In this document: in pieces, positions 18,262 through 27,318 of the stretch | How the letters are laid out: the number at the start of each line of letters is the position of its first letter | Numbering within the stretch: the first letter of the stretch is position 1 | Assembly: GCF_013375535.1 (NCBI RefSeq) | Contig: NZ_JABXJG010000002.1 | Coordinates: forward strand, 992,001-1,056,000 | Direction: 5' to 3' | Length of the DNA: 64,000 nt | Source: Sphingobium sp. 15-1 | GTDB taxonomy: Bacteria > Pseudomonadota > Alphaproteobacteria > Sphingomonadales > Sphingomonadaceae | The notes under the pieces: generated by a model | Seen by the model: the letters and a program-made list of their open reading frames with translations, nothing else | The model's database searches: none | What the model was told of the DNA's origin: nothing | Made by a program: the position numbers and the translations under genes

Positions 18262-18726
18262 ATGGCGATTTCCCAAAGATTGCGCGGCTATCTGGACCGT
18301 TGCGGCACGCGATTCGATGAATGGCCGCACGACCATTCCAGCGAGATGGCGCGGGCGGCGCAGGCGGCCCATGTTCCCGGCCGGCAGGTGGCGAAGGCGG
18401 TGCTGGTGCAAGCGGGCGACGAATATATGCTGGCGGTGCTGCCCTCCTCCAAGCATGTGAGCTTCAATTTCCTGCAGCAATGGCTGGCGCGCGACGTCAC
18501 GCTGGCGGAAGAGCATACGACGGCGGCGCTCTTCCCCGATTGCGAATTGGGCGCGATCCCGCCGGTGGGCGCGGCCTATGGGCTGAAGACGATCATCGAC
18601 GACGACATGCTGATGGATCAGGACGTCTGGTTCGAAGGCGGCGACCACAGCACGCTCGTCCATATGAATGCGGAGAATTGGCGGCGGCTGCAAAAGGGCG
18701 CCGGGCATTTCGCGTTCAGCATCTAG
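18262..18726 (+). CDS. YbaK/ProX-family aminoacyl-tRNA deacylase-like protein
   Basis: 154 residues that look like a stand-alone YbaK/prolyl-tRNA-synthetase-associated domain: VAKAVLVQAGDEYMLAVLPSS contains the conserved Lys that follows the N-terminal segment, and DCELGAIPPVGAAYGLKTIID has the conserved GxxPP/G region. Family members hydrolyse mischarged aminoacyl-tRNA; the substrate here is unknown. The ATG at 18262 has GGAGG 7 bp upstream; an in-frame ATG at 18250 overlaps that site and is less likely. It stands alone on its strand. Confidence 0.75.
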   Translation: MAISQRLRGYLDRCGTRFDEWPHDHSSEMARAAQAAHVPGRQVAKAVLVQAGDEYMLAVLPSSKHVSFNFLQQWLARDVTLAEEHTTAALFPDCELGAIPPVGAAYGLKTIIDDDMLMDQDVWFEGGDHSTLVHMNAENWRRLQKGAGHFAFSI

Positions 18727-18739
18727 AGATGAAAAGATG

Positions 18740-18864
18740 TCCCCCTCCCGCAAGCGGGAGGGGTTAGGGGTGGGCGCGAGCAAAGCGAGCATCTGCCCTA
18801 TCGGCTGGGGCAGAACGCCGCTGGCGCGGCGCCCACCCCCGACCCCTCCCGCCTGCGGGAGGGG
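18740..18864. repeat. Intergenic palindromic repeat, family A copy 2
   Basis: Two CCCCTCCCGC-xx-GCGGGAGGGG hairpins (about 18742-18763 and 18843-18864) flank a core containing GGGGTGGGCGCGAGCAAAGCG and an inner GCCGCTGGCGCGGC palindrome. The arms and left core closely match the copy at 25493-25620. The outer halves are also complementary to each other (GGGGTTAGGGGTGGGCG versus CGCCCACCCCCGACCCC), so the whole element can fold into one long cruciform. Confidence 0.75.
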
Positions 18865-18992
18865 AGTTATGTTCCCCCTCTCATGCAATTAATTCCACAC
18901 TGTTATCGGAAAAATCCTCCACTTCCGATGTTCCCCCATCGCCGGGCATCGCCTAAAATCACGGTCCCGGAGAAGCTGAAAGGAATCATGCA

Positions 18993-21215
18993 ATGGACGC
19001 AAAGACGAGCAATGATCCGCTGTCCTGTCCCGTGAAGGAGCCTGCCGCGCTGCGGTCCCTGCTGGGTCGCACCAATCGCGACTGGTGGCCGAACCAGCTT
19101 TCGCTCGACATCCTCCAGCAGAACGGCCTGTCCGGCAATCCGCTGGGCGACGATTTCGATTATGCGGCAGCCTTCAAGTCGCTCGATTACGAAGCGCTGA
19201 AGAAGGATCTGACCGCGCTCATGACCGACAGCCAGCCCTGGTGGCCGGCGGATTACGGCCATTACGGCCCCTTCTTCATCCGCATGGCCTGGCATTCGGC
19301 GGGCACCTACCGCACCGGCGACGGGCGCGGCGGCGCCTCCTCCGGCTCGCAGCGTTTCGCGCCGCTCAATAGCTGGCCGGACAATGCCAATCTGGACAAG
19401 GCGCGCCGTCTGCTCTGGCCGGTCAAGCAAAAATATGGGCAGGCGCTGAGCTGGGCCGACCTGATGATCCTGGCGGGCAATGTCGCCATCGAGTCGATGG
19501 GCGGCCCGGTCTTCGGCTTCGGCGGCGGCCGCGCCGACGTGTTCGAGCCGGAAAAGGATGTTTACTGGGGCACGGAGGAGCTTTGGGTCAACCAACCCGG
19601 CAACCAGACCCGCATCCAGCCCGACAAGAACATGGTGCTGGAAAGCCCGCTCGCCGCGATCCAGATGGGCCTCATCTACGTCAATCCGGAGGGGCCGGGC
19701 GGCAATCCCGACCCGCTGCAATCGGCGCGCGACATTCGCGAAACCTTCCTGCGCATGGGCATGAACGATGAGGAAACCGTCGCGCTGACGGCGGGCGGCC
19801 ACACCTTCGGCAAGGCCCATGGCGCGGGCGACGCGTCCAAGATCGGCAAGGAACCGGAAGGCGCGGACATCGCGCAGCAGGGCCTGGGCTGGCAGAGCGG
19901 CTATGAAAGCGGCGTGGGCGATCACACCATCACCAGCGGCATAGAGGGCGCGTGGACGCCGACGCCCCGGACCTGGGACCACAGCTTCTTCCACATGCTG
20001 CTCGACTATGAATATGAACTCGTCAGGAGCCCGGCGGGCGCCCAGCAGTGGCAGCCGGTGAACCAGAAGCCGGAGGACATGGCGCCGGGCGCGCACAGCC
20101 CGGACAAGCGCGTGCCGACGATGATGACCACGGCCGACATGGCGTTCAAGATGGACCCGGAATATCGGAAAATCTCCGAGCGGTTCCGCAACGATCCGGC
20201 GGCGTTCGAAGATGCCTTCGCCCGCGCCTGGTTCAAGCTGTGCCATCGCGACATGGGGCCGAAGGCGCGCTATCTCGGCCCCGAAGTTCCGGCCGAAGAC
20301 CTGATCTGGCAGGATCCTATCCCGCCCGTCGACCATGTGCTGGTCAATGCGGCGGACATCGCCTCGCTCAAGCAAAAGATATTGGCGTCCGGCCTCGGCG
20401 TCAGGGAACTGGTGCAGACGGCCTGGGCGTCGGCGTCGACCTATCGCGGTTCGGACCATCGCGGCGGCGCCAATGGCGCGCGCATTCGCCTCGCCCCGCA
20501 AAAGGACTGGGACGTGAACCAGCCCGAACAGCTCTCCCGCGTTCTGACCGCGCTGGAGAAGATCAAGGCCGAGTTCGACGGCGCGGGCGTGAAAAAGATC
20601 TCGTTGGCCGACCTCATCGTGCTGGCCGGATCGGCGGCGATCGAAAAGGCGGCGAAGGACGGCGGGCGCAGCATTGAGGTGCCCTTCACTCCGGGCCGCA
20701 CCGACGCGACGCAGGAACAGACCGACGTGCAGAATTTCGAGCCGCTGGAGCCGAAAGTCGACGGCTTCCGCAACTATCTGCCCGTACCGTTCAACGTGCC
20801 GGTCGAGGAACTGCTGATCGACCGCGCCCAATTGCTGACGCTCAGCGCGCCGGAAATGACGGTGCTGGTCGGCGGCCTGCGCGTGCTGGGCGCCAACCAT
20901 GGCGGGTCGCAGCATGGCGTGTTCACGGACAGGCCGGGGACTCTCAGCAACGACTTCTTCGTCAACCTGCTCGACATGGGCACGGCGTGGAAGGAAGTGG
21001 AGGGGCAGAAGGATCTGTTCACCGGCACCTGCCGCGATACCAACCAGCAGAAATGGACCGGCACGCGGGTCGATCTGGTCTTCGGATCGAACTCGCAGTT
21101 GCGCGCCTTGTCAGAGGTTTATGCCTCCGCCGATGCGGGCGACAAGTTCGTGAAGGACTTCGTCGCGGCCTGGACCAAGGTGATGAACGCCGACCGGTTC
21201 GATCTGGCGGCTTGA
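18993..21215 (+). CDS. katG: Catalase-peroxidase KatG
   Basis: 740 residues, a full-length bifunctional catalase-peroxidase of two peroxidase-like domains. The active N-terminal domain shows distal Arg97-Trp100-His101 (RMAWHSAGTYR), proximal His270 (GGHTFGK) and the residues of the Met-Tyr-Trp adduct: Trp100, Tyr229 (LIYVNPEG) and Met255. It breaks down hydrogen peroxide and peroxidises small electron donors in the cytoplasm. The ATG at 18993 follows AAAGGAA. No OxyR-like gene is adjacent. Confidence 0.97.
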   Translation: MDAKTSNDPLSCPVKEPAALRSLLGRTNRDWWPNQLSLDILQQNGLSGNPLGDDFDYAAAFKSLDYEALKKDLTALMTDSQPWWPADYGHYGPFFIRMAWHSAGTYRTGDGRGGASSGSQRFAPLNSWPDNANLDKARRLLWPVKQKYGQALSWADLMILAGNVAIESMGGPVFGFGGGRADVFEPEKDVYWGTEELWVNQPGNQTRIQPDKNMVLESPLAAIQMGLIYVNPEGPGGNPDPLQSARDIRETFLRMGMNDEETVALTAGGHTFGKAHGAGDASKIGKEPEGADIAQQGLGWQSGYESGVGDHTITSGIEGAWTPTPRTWDHSFFHMLLDYEYELVRSPAGAQQWQPVNQKPEDMAPGAHSPDKRVPTMMTTADMAFKMDPEYRKISERFRNDPAAFEDAFARAWFKLCHRDMGPKARYLGPEVPAEDLIWQDPIPPVDHVLVNAADIASLKQKILASGLGVRELVQTAWASASTYRGSDHRGGANGARIRLAPQKDWDVNQPEQLSRVLTALEKIKAEFDGAGVKKISLADLIVLAGSAAIEKAAKDGGRSIEVPFTPGRTDATQEQTDVQNFEPLEPKVDGFRNYLPVPFNVPVEELLIDRAQLLTLSAPEMTVLVGGLRVLGANHGGSQHGVFTDRPGTLSNDFFVNLLDMGTAWKEVEGQKDLFTGTCRDTNQQKWTGTRVDLVFGSNSQLRALSEVYASADAGDKFVKDFVAAWTKVMNADRFDLAA

Positions 21216-21221
21216 TGGATG

Positions 21222-21245
21222 GGGTCGCTCCTTCGGGAGCGACCC
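21222..21245 (+). terminator. Hairpin after katG
   Basis: Perfect 10-bp stem GGGTCGCTCC-TTCG-GGAGCGACCC with a stable UUCG-type tetraloop, 7 bp after the katG stop. There is no long U-run. Confidence 0.7.
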
Positions 21246-21313
21246 TCCCCTGTTTGGACCAGAGCCAATCCCCATTCACGCCGACCACGGGTGAACACCA
21301 CCCCAAAACCACC

Positions 21314-21342
21314 CGTCATGCTGAACTTGTTTCAGCATGACG
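21314..21342. repeat. Inverted repeat CGTCATGCTGAA...TTCAGCATGACG
   Basis: 12-13-bp arms around CTTG. The sequence is of a type commonly dispersed between genes of sphingomonads. No other copy was noticed in this window. It could be a REP-like element or terminator. Confidence 0.55.
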
Positions 21343-21472
21343 AAGGAAGGATGGGTCAGCGCAGTGATCCTAAATACCGGGTGACCTACCAGTCGGACTA
21401 AAACTTTTCGCTTAATTGAGCTTGCGTAACTTTCATGCGACACTGGCCCTCGCAGGGATGCGGAGACTCGCC

Positions 21473-21628
21473 GTGCACGATCATCTGAAAGACGCTGCCG
21501 ACGCGGCCAATCTGACGGACGAGCAGCTCGTCGCCATCCGCCGCAAGATCGGTGATCCCAAACGTCCGACCGGCTTCGAACAGGCCGTGCTGGACGAAAT
21601 GGAAAGACGGCATCTGACCCCTTCCTGA
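21473..21628 (+). CDS. Small conserved-looking hypothetical protein
   Basis: About 51 residues from a GTG at 21473 (VHDHLKDAADAANLTDEQLV...), acidic/basic and helical, ending ERRHLTPS. GGAG lies 9 bp upstream. The frame is open further up (ATG at 21458, TTG at 21416), so the start is uncertain. Codon use matches its neighbours and the protein is not low-complexity, which favours a real gene. I do not recognise a family. Confidence 0.45.
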   Translation: MHDHLKDAADAANLTDEQLVAIRRKIGDPKRPTGFEQAVLDEMERRHLTPS

Positions 21629-21689
21629 TCCTCCCATCATGAGATGGGGGAGGATTGAGAGCCTCGTGCGTTCATCGGGATCACCCCAC

Positions 21690-23897
21690 CTATTTCAGCA
21701 TCGTCCGCAACAGCGCCCGCAACTGCGCCGGCTTGACCGGCTTGCCCAGCAGCGGAATGCCCCAGCCATCCATCCGGGCCTTCAACGCCTCGCCCCGGTC
21801 GGCGGAGATCATCACCGACGGCACCGGACGCCCGAAATGGTCATGCAGCCGCTCAATCACGGCATCGCCCGTCTCGCCATCGTTCAGATGATAATCGACC
21901 AGGATGACGTCGGGCGCTTCGCCCTCGGCGAAGGCCGCCACCGCCTCCTCGAAACCCGCCGCCGTCGTCACCGCGCAGCCCCATCCGCCGAGCAGCGTCG
22001 CCATGCCGGTCTGGATCGCCCGCTCATTGTCGACGACCAGCACCTTCAGCCCGCGCATCGACCGGTCGCTGCGCGGCGCGCTGCCGCCCTCCCCTTCCTC
22101 CACCACCGCCTCGCCCGGCGGCACGCGGATGGAGAAGGTCGCGCCCTGCCCCGGCACCGATTCCAGCGTCACCTCATGGCGCAGCATGTCGCTCGCCCGG
22201 CGGACGATGGCGAGGCCCAGCCCCTTGCCGCCCGCCCCCCTGCCCCCAGGCGTGTCGAGACGGCGAAACTCCTCGAAGATCAGTTGCTGCTTGTCGAAGG
22301 GAATGCCGGGACCGCTGTCGGCCACGCTCAGCCTTATCCCGTCCGCCTCCGCGACGCAGGCGACGCGAACCGACCCGCGCTGGGTGTAGCGCAAGGCGTT
22401 GGACAGGAAATTCTGGAGAATCCGCCGCAGCAACCGGATGTCGGAGCGGACCCAGACCGGGGCCGTCTCCACCGCCAGCACCAACCCCGCCGAGCGCGCC
22501 ATCGGCGCGAATTCCGTCCGCAGCGTATCAAGCAGCCGGTCGATGCGGAAATCGCTGATCTCCGGCTGGATCGCGCCCGCGTCGAGGCGGCTGATCTCCA
22601 GCAGCGCCTCCAGCAGATCCTCGACCGAATCCAGCGCAGTGGAAGTCTGGTTGACCAGCGCCCGCGTCGGCAGCGCCAGCCGCCGGTCGCCCAGCGCCGC
22701 GACGAACAGCCGCGCCGCATTCAATGGCTGCAACAGATCGTGGCTGGCAGCGGCGAGAAAGCTGGTCTTGGACAGGTTCGCCTTCTCCGCCGCCGTCTTG
22801 GCGTCCATCAACTGCGCCTCGATCTGGCGCCGCTCGGCCACCTCCGCCTCCAGTTCGGAGGTGCGTTCCGCCACGCGCCGCTCCAGCGTCTCCGCGGTCT
22901 CGCGCAGCGCCGCCTGCGCGCGCAGCATGTCGGTCACGTCGGTGAAACCGATCACCTGCCCGCCGCGCTGCATGGCGTTGCTGCGAATCTCGAAACTGCG
23001 CCCCCCGGCATGGACCAGTTCGCTGCGATGGCGCGCCCCGCCCCGGTCGAGGCAGCCCTTGTCGTCCATGCCCAGCGTGCCCCGGCACCAGTCCAGCAGC
23101 GCGGCATGGCTATCCCGCTCCTGCGCCCAGTCCTCCGGCAGTTCCAGCAGCCGTTGCAGCGCCTCGTTCCACGCCGCCAGCCGCCCCTCGGCATCGAACA
23201 GGCACACGCCTTCGGACAGATTGTCGAGCGTCGCCTGCAACACGATGTTGCGCTCGGCCAGTTCCCGCGCCCGGTCACGGGCATCCTCCGCCTTCACCTC
23301 GGTTATGTCGGTATAGATGCCGACGATGCCGCCCTCGCTGGTGCGCAGCTCGTTGATCTGCACCCAGCGCCCGTCGGACAGCGCCTGCACATGCCCGCCC
23401 TCCGCCACGCTATGGCGCGCCAGCCGGTCCGACACCCATCGGTCCTGCCCCACCGGGCGGTGATGGGCGGCGGCGAGCTTGGCGATCTCGTCGAAATTCA
23501 TGCCCTCGCGGATATGATCCGCCAGTTCCGGCCAGAAACCCAGATAGGCTTCGTTATAAAGGACCAGCCGGTCCTCCGCGTCGAACAGGACGAACCCCTC
23601 ATTGATCGAAGCGATCGCATCGCGCAGCCGCATCCGCGCCGCGTCCGCATGGCCATGGGCAGAGGCGAGGTCGGCATTGGCCTCCGCCAGCTTCGCCAGC
23701 GCGTCCTCCAACTGCACGGTCCGCTCCCGCACCATGGCTTCCAGCGAGATCGCCGTCTCGAACATCGAAAAGGCGTTGCCGGCCATGTCGCTCGACCGTT
23801 CGACCCGGTCGATCAGCGCCGCATTGATCTTGCGCAACTTGCGGTTCTCGTCCCGCAATGCCTCCAGTTCGGCGGAAGAAAGCGCCGCCTCGCTCAT
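21690..23897 (-). CDS. Hybrid sensor histidine kinase/response regulator, NahK/ErcS'-like
   Basis: 735 residues, no membrane segment. Order: N-terminal coiled coil (about 10-100), two PAS modules (INEGFVLFDAEDRLVLYNEA and NLSEGVCLFDAEGRLAAWNEA), a coiled coil, HisKA with AASHDLLQPLNAARLF, an ATPase with SNALRYTQRG, DSGPGIP and GKGLGLAIVRR, and a C-terminal receiver (VILVDYHLND, LGKPVKP). This is the layout of the cytoplasmic PAS-type hybrid kinases NahK/ErcS'. The start overlaps the stop of the upstream FIST gene (ATGA), so the two are coupled. It is a candidate partner of the response regulator at 6.2 kb. Confidence 0.9.
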   Translation of the reverse strand: MSEAALSSAELEALRDENRKLRKINAALIDRVERSSDMAGNAFSMFETAISLEAMVRERTVQLEDALAKLAEANADLASAHGHADAARMRLRDAIASINEGFVLFDAEDRLVLYNEAYLGFWPELADHIREGMNFDEIAKLAAAHHRPVGQDRWVSDRLARHSVAEGGHVQALSDGRWVQINELRTSEGGIVGIYTDITEVKAEDARDRARELAERNIVLQATLDNLSEGVCLFDAEGRLAAWNEALQRLLELPEDWAQERDSHAALLDWCRGTLGMDDKGCLDRGGARHRSELVHAGGRSFEIRSNAMQRGGQVIGFTDVTDMLRAQAALRETAETLERRVAERTSELEAEVAERRQIEAQLMDAKTAAEKANLSKTSFLAAASHDLLQPLNAARLFVAALGDRRLALPTRALVNQTSTALDSVEDLLEALLEISRLDAGAIQPEISDFRIDRLLDTLRTEFAPMARSAGLVLAVETAPVWVRSDIRLLRRILQNFLSNALRYTQRGSVRVACVAEADGIRLSVADSGPGIPFDKQQLIFEEFRRLDTPGGRGAGGKGLGLAIVRRASDMLRHEVTLESVPGQGATFSIRVPPGEAVVEEGEGGSAPRSDRSMRGLKVLVVDNERAIQTGMATLLGGWGCAVTTAAGFEEAVAAFAEGEAPDVILVDYHLNDGETGDAVIERLHDHFGRPVPSVMISADRGEALKARMDGWGIPLLGKPVKPAQLRALLRTMLK

Positions 23898-25036
23898 CGC
23901 CCGATAGCCAGCCCGCTGAAGGTCTGGTTGACGTGCAGCGCATGATATTGCTCGCCATAGGTGTTGAAGCCGATCACCCGATGCCGCCCGTACAGCTCCG
24001 ACACGGCGCGGCTGATCTGCCGCTGCTCGGCATCGATGCGGTTCAATACGCAATCGAAGGCGATGATCCGGTCGACCGGCCCCACCTCCGCCGCGATGTC
24101 CGCGAACAGCGCGTCCATCCGCGCAATCCGGTCCACCGGCTCGCCCACGGTCATCACGATCCCCTCATCGATGGCACAGTAGAAGGTAAGGCTGCCGTCG
24201 GGGTTCGCACTCTGGATCGACCGCACATGATAATCGCCCCCCGCCCGCACCATCAGCGGATGCGCGGCATAGAAGGCGACGCCCAGCGCCTCGCCCGCAT
24301 GGCCCGCCAGCCGCAGATATTCCTGCGCGGCGGGTTCCGCATTGATCTCGGTCACGATCCGGTCCTGCGGAATGGCGCCGGTGACGACCATCTTCGCCTC
24401 GCTCGGCCGGTAATGCTGCGCCTTGAACACATGCAGCGGGCGCGGCGTGGAGAGGATCGCCACCACCGCCGCATGGGCGTGGAAGCGCCCGCCATCGAAG
24501 ATCGCCGTCTCGCGAAAGGCCATGCCGTCGCCCGACGACCCGCCGATCAGCGCGATGTCGCCCAGCCCGTCCTGGATCGTCATGGTCAGCAATTCTTCCC
24601 GGTGCGACAGCCCGTCGACCAGGAACAGCGCGACATGATTGACCTTCTCGCCCAGATGGCGGCTCTCCCGCTCGGCGCGGGCGGCAAGGCCGCGCACGGC
24701 TTGGCGGGCGGCGGCGGGATCGAAATTCTCAATGTCGTCGAAGCAGAGCGAGGTCATGTGAAAGGCCGAAGCCGGGAAGCCGATGACGCTCAGGCTGTCC
24801 TCGTCATAGCCATTTTCGGTCAGCTCGCCCGAACTTGTGCAGCCGATCGCCACCACCCCCTCCGTCCTGCGGTTGACCGCCCGGGCCAGCGCGTCCCGGT
24901 CGAAACGGTGCGAGCAGAACAGCAACATGCCGGCCAGCGGCTCCTCGCCCAATTGCCGGGCGACTTCAGCCATGGCCTTGGCCGGATCGCCCGCATGGCT
25001 CGACGCAAAGGCGATTTCCGATGCCAGCACCGTCAT
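23894..25036 (-). CDS. FIST-domain sensor protein (NosP-like)
   Basis: 380 residues with FIST-N (VVAIGCTSSGELTENGYDED; LIGGSSGDG) and FIST-C (GVAFYAAHPLMV...; VIGFNTYGEQYHALHVNQTF) signatures. No signal peptide. FIST proteins are ligand-binding cytoplasmic sensors; NosP of Pseudomonas binds haem and nitric oxide and controls the adjacent kinase NahK. The same gene pair and overlap are seen here. I cannot confirm the haem ligand, though several His residues are present near the C-terminal end (YHALHVNQ). Confidence 0.88.
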   Translation of the reverse strand: MTVLASEIAFASSHAGDPAKAMAEVARQLGEEPLAGMLLFCSHRFDRDALARAVNRRTEGVVAIGCTSSGELTENGYDEDSLSVIGFPASAFHMTSLCFDDIENFDPAAARQAVRGLAARAERESRHLGEKVNHVALFLVDGLSHREELLTMTIQDGLGDIALIGGSSGDGMAFRETAIFDGGRFHAHAAVVAILSTPRPLHVFKAQHYRPSEAKMVVTGAIPQDRIVTEINAEPAAQEYLRLAGHAGEALGVAFYAAHPLMVRAGGDYHVRSIQSANPDGSLTFYCAIDEGIVMTVGEPVDRIARMDALFADIAAEVGPVDRIIAFDCVLNRIDAEQRQISRAVSELYGRHRVIGFNTYGEQYHALHVNQTFSGLAIGR

Positions 25037-25082
25037 GTTCCTCTCCCCGCATTTTCTCCCTGTTCTGCTTGTCTAATGGGAA

Positions 25083-25478
25083 TCAGCCGCCGCGCAAAGG
25101 CTCGCCCGCCGCGGCGAGCACTTCCGCCTCTTCATCGGTGAAAACCCGCGAGCGGACGATGAAGCGCATCCCCTCCGGGCTTTCCAGCGACATGCCCGCG
25201 CCCCGGCCCGGCACGACGTCGACAGTGACCTGGGTATGCCGCCAATATTCGAACTGCGCCGCGCCGATCCACACCGGCACGTCGCCCGCGATATGGCCGA
25301 GGAGCACGTCCTGCCCCCCGACCCTGAACTCGCCGCGGGGGAAGCACATCGGCGCGGAGCCATCGCAACAACCGCCGGACTGATGGAACATCAAGGGGCC
25401 GTGGCGCGCGGTCAGCCGGGCGATCAAGGCTTCGGCTTCCGGCGTGGCGAGGATGCGGGGCGGAAGGTTCATCATCAT
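25083..25478 (-). CDS. DUF779 family protein, companion of the aldehyde dehydrogenase
   Basis: About 131 residues with the family's Cys pair in QSGGCCDGSAPMC and the IGAAQFEYW / VDVVPGRGAG segments. DUF779 proteins are almost always encoded beside ExaC/AldB-type aldehyde dehydrogenases; the biochemical role is not known. The start lies in a run of five ATG codons (25484 down to 25470) immediately after GGAG. Spacing favours the third ATG, but any could be used. It lies between the dehydrogenase and the FIST gene, all on the minus strand. Confidence 0.85.
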   Translation of the reverse strand: MMMNLPPRILATPEAEALIARLTARHGPLMFHQSGGCCDGSAPMCFPRGEFRVGGQDVLLGHIAGDVPVWIGAAQFEYWRHTQVTVDVVPGRGAGMSLESPEGMRFIVRSRVFTDEEAEVLAAAGEPLRGG

Positions 25479-25492
25479 CATCATCTCCAGTT

Positions 25493-25620
25493 CCCCTCCC
25501 GTAAACGGGAGGGGTTAGGGGTGGGCGCGAGCATAGCGAGCTTCCAGCTTAGCCATTGCAGAATGGCGCTAAGGTTGCGCCAGCCCACCCCCCGGCCCCC
25601 CTCCCGCTTGCGGGAGGGGG
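25493..25620. repeat. Intergenic palindromic repeat, family A copy 3
   Basis: Same architecture as 18740-18864: CCCCTCCCGTAAACGGGAGGGG then GGTTAGGGGTGGGCGCGAGC, a central inverted repeat (CTTAGCCATTGCAGAATGGC region), and a closing CCCTCCCGCTTGCGGGAGGG. It sits between two genes likely to form an operon, so it might attenuate transcription from the aldehyde dehydrogenase into the FIST/kinase genes. Confidence 0.72.
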
Positions 25621-25631
25621 GAAGGAAAAAG

Positions 25632-25662
25632 GCGGGCGCCCATCCCCGGGCGCCCGCCGAAA
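25632..25662 (-). terminator. Hairpin after the aldehyde dehydrogenase gene
   Basis: GGCGGGCGCCC-atcccc-GGGCGCCCGCC, an 11-bp GC-rich stem 55-85 bp beyond the aldehyde dehydrogenase stop. On the minus strand it is followed by TTTTTCC, which fits an intrinsic terminator for that gene. Confidence 0.7.
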
Positions 25663-25716
25663 CCGAAGGCGTGAAAGAGGAGAGGCCCGCCTTCGGCATG
25701 CGACCCGCCGCTCGCC

Positions 25717-27237
25717 TCAGAAGAACCCAAGCGCCTTGGTCGAATAGCTCACCAGCAGGTTCTTCGTCTGCTGATAATGATCGAGCATCATCTTGTGCGT
25801 CTCGCGCCCGATGCCCGACTGCTTGTATCCGCCAAAGGCCGCATGCGCCGGATAGGCATGGTAGCAATTGGTCCACACCCGCCCGGCCTGGATATTCCGC
25901 CCCATGCGATAGGCGGTGTTGCCGTTGCGGCTCCATACGCCCGCGCCCAGCCCGTAAAGCGTGTCATTGGCGATGGCGAGCGCGTCCGCCTCATCCTTGA
26001 AGGTCGTGACCGACAGCACCGGTCCGAAAATCTCCTCCTGGAAGATGCGCATCTTGTTATGCCCTTCCAGCACGGTCGGCGTCACATAATAGCCCTGCTC
26101 CAGCTCGCCGCCCAGATGCGCACGCGTACCCCCGGTCAGCACCTTCGCGCCCTCATCCCGACCGATGTCGATATAGGAAAGTATCTTCTCCAACTGGTCG
26201 TTCGACGCCTGCGCGCCGATCATCGTTGCGGGATCGAGCGGGCTGCCCTGCACGATTTTCTGCACGCGGGCGACGGCGCGCTCGATGAACTTCTCGTAGA
26301 TGCTCTCCTGCACCAGAGCGCGGCTCGGACAGGTGCAGACCTCGCCCTGGTTGAGCGCGAACATCGCAAAGCCTTCCAGGCACTTGTCGAAATAATCGTC
26401 GTCCGCGTCCATCACATCGGCAAAGAAGATATTGGGCGACTTGCCGCCCAGCTCCAGCGTCACCGGAATGAGATTCTCCGACGCATATTGCATGATCAGC
26501 CGCCCGGTCGTGGTTTCCCCGGTAAAGGCGATCTTCGAAATCCGCTTGTTGGTGGCGAGCGGCTTGCCCGCTTCCACGCCGAAGCCGTTGACGACGTTCA
26601 GCACGCCCTCCGGGATCAGGTCGCCCACCAGGTCCATCAGCACCATGATCGACATCGGCGTCTGCTCGGCGGGCTTCAGCACCACGCAATTGCCCGCCGC
26701 CAGCGCCGGGGCCAGCTTCCACGCCGCCATCAGGATCGGGAAGTTCCACGGGATGATCTGCCCCACCACGCCCAGCGGCTCATGGAAATGATAGGCGACC
26801 GTGTCATGGTCGATCTCCGCAATGGAGCCTTCCTGCGACCGCACGCAGGCCGCGAAGTAGCGGAAATGATCGATGGCGAGCGGAATGTCGGCGGCGGTCG
26901 TCTCGCGGATCGGCTTGCCGTTGTCGATGGTCTCGGCCATGGCGAGCAGGTCGAGATTCTCCTCCATCCGCTGCGCGATCTTGTTGAGGATATTGGCCCG
27001 CTCGGTCGCGGACCGCTGGCCCCAGCCTTCCTTGGCGCGATGTGCGGCGTCCAGCGCCAGCTCAATATCCTCGGCGGTCGAACGGGCGATCTTGCACACG
27101 CTCTGCCCCGTCACCGGCGAGATATTGTCGAAATAATCGCCCCGCGTCGGCGCCACCCACTGGCCGCCGATGAAATTGTCGTATTTCTCGCGGATCAGCG
27201 TGTGCCCTGAGAACCGCGCCATTGCCTGCTGTAACAT
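25717..27237 (-). CDS. exaC: NAD-dependent aldehyde dehydrogenase, ExaC/AldB type
   Basis: 506 residues, the usual length for ExaC-like acetaldehyde dehydrogenases. Visible motifs are the folding/NAD segment IPWNFPILMAAWKLAPAL, the active-site Glu in VTLELGGKSPN and the catalytic Cys in NQGEVCTCPSR. It would oxidise the aldehyde made by the periplasmic alcohol dehydrogenase. The ATG at 27237 follows GGGAGAGGATGG; the in-frame start at 27300 has no support. A second nearby Met (27222) is a possible alternative. Confidence 0.92.
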   Translation of the reverse strand: MLQQAMARFSGHTLIREKYDNFIGGQWVAPTRGDYFDNISPVTGQSVCKIARSTAEDIELALDAAHRAKEGWGQRSATERANILNKIAQRMEENLDLLAMAETIDNGKPIRETTAADIPLAIDHFRYFAACVRSQEGSIAEIDHDTVAYHFHEPLGVVGQIIPWNFPILMAAWKLAPALAAGNCVVLKPAEQTPMSIMVLMDLVGDLIPEGVLNVVNGFGVEAGKPLATNKRISKIAFTGETTTGRLIMQYASENLIPVTLELGGKSPNIFFADVMDADDDYFDKCLEGFAMFALNQGEVCTCPSRALVQESIYEKFIERAVARVQKIVQGSPLDPATMIGAQASNDQLEKILSYIDIGRDEGAKVLTGGTRAHLGGELEQGYYVTPTVLEGHNKMRIFQEEIFGPVLSVTTFKDEADALAIANDTLYGLGAGVWSRNGNTAYRMGRNIQAGRVWTNCYHAYPAHAAFGGYKQSGIGRETHKMMLDHYQQTKNLLVSYSTKALGFF

Positions 27238-27318
27238 CCATCCTCTCCCGGACTCGTCTGAAAGTTGGGGACAGGATGAACCTTTCGAGGGAATGGACAA
27301 TTAGACCTTGGGTCGGCT

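Noticed and set aside
25470..25484. Five consecutive ATG codons as a possible microsatellite phase switch of the DUF779 gene
   Set aside because: The repeat unit is a trinucleotide, so slippage would keep the frame; it affects only the number of N-terminal Met residues.
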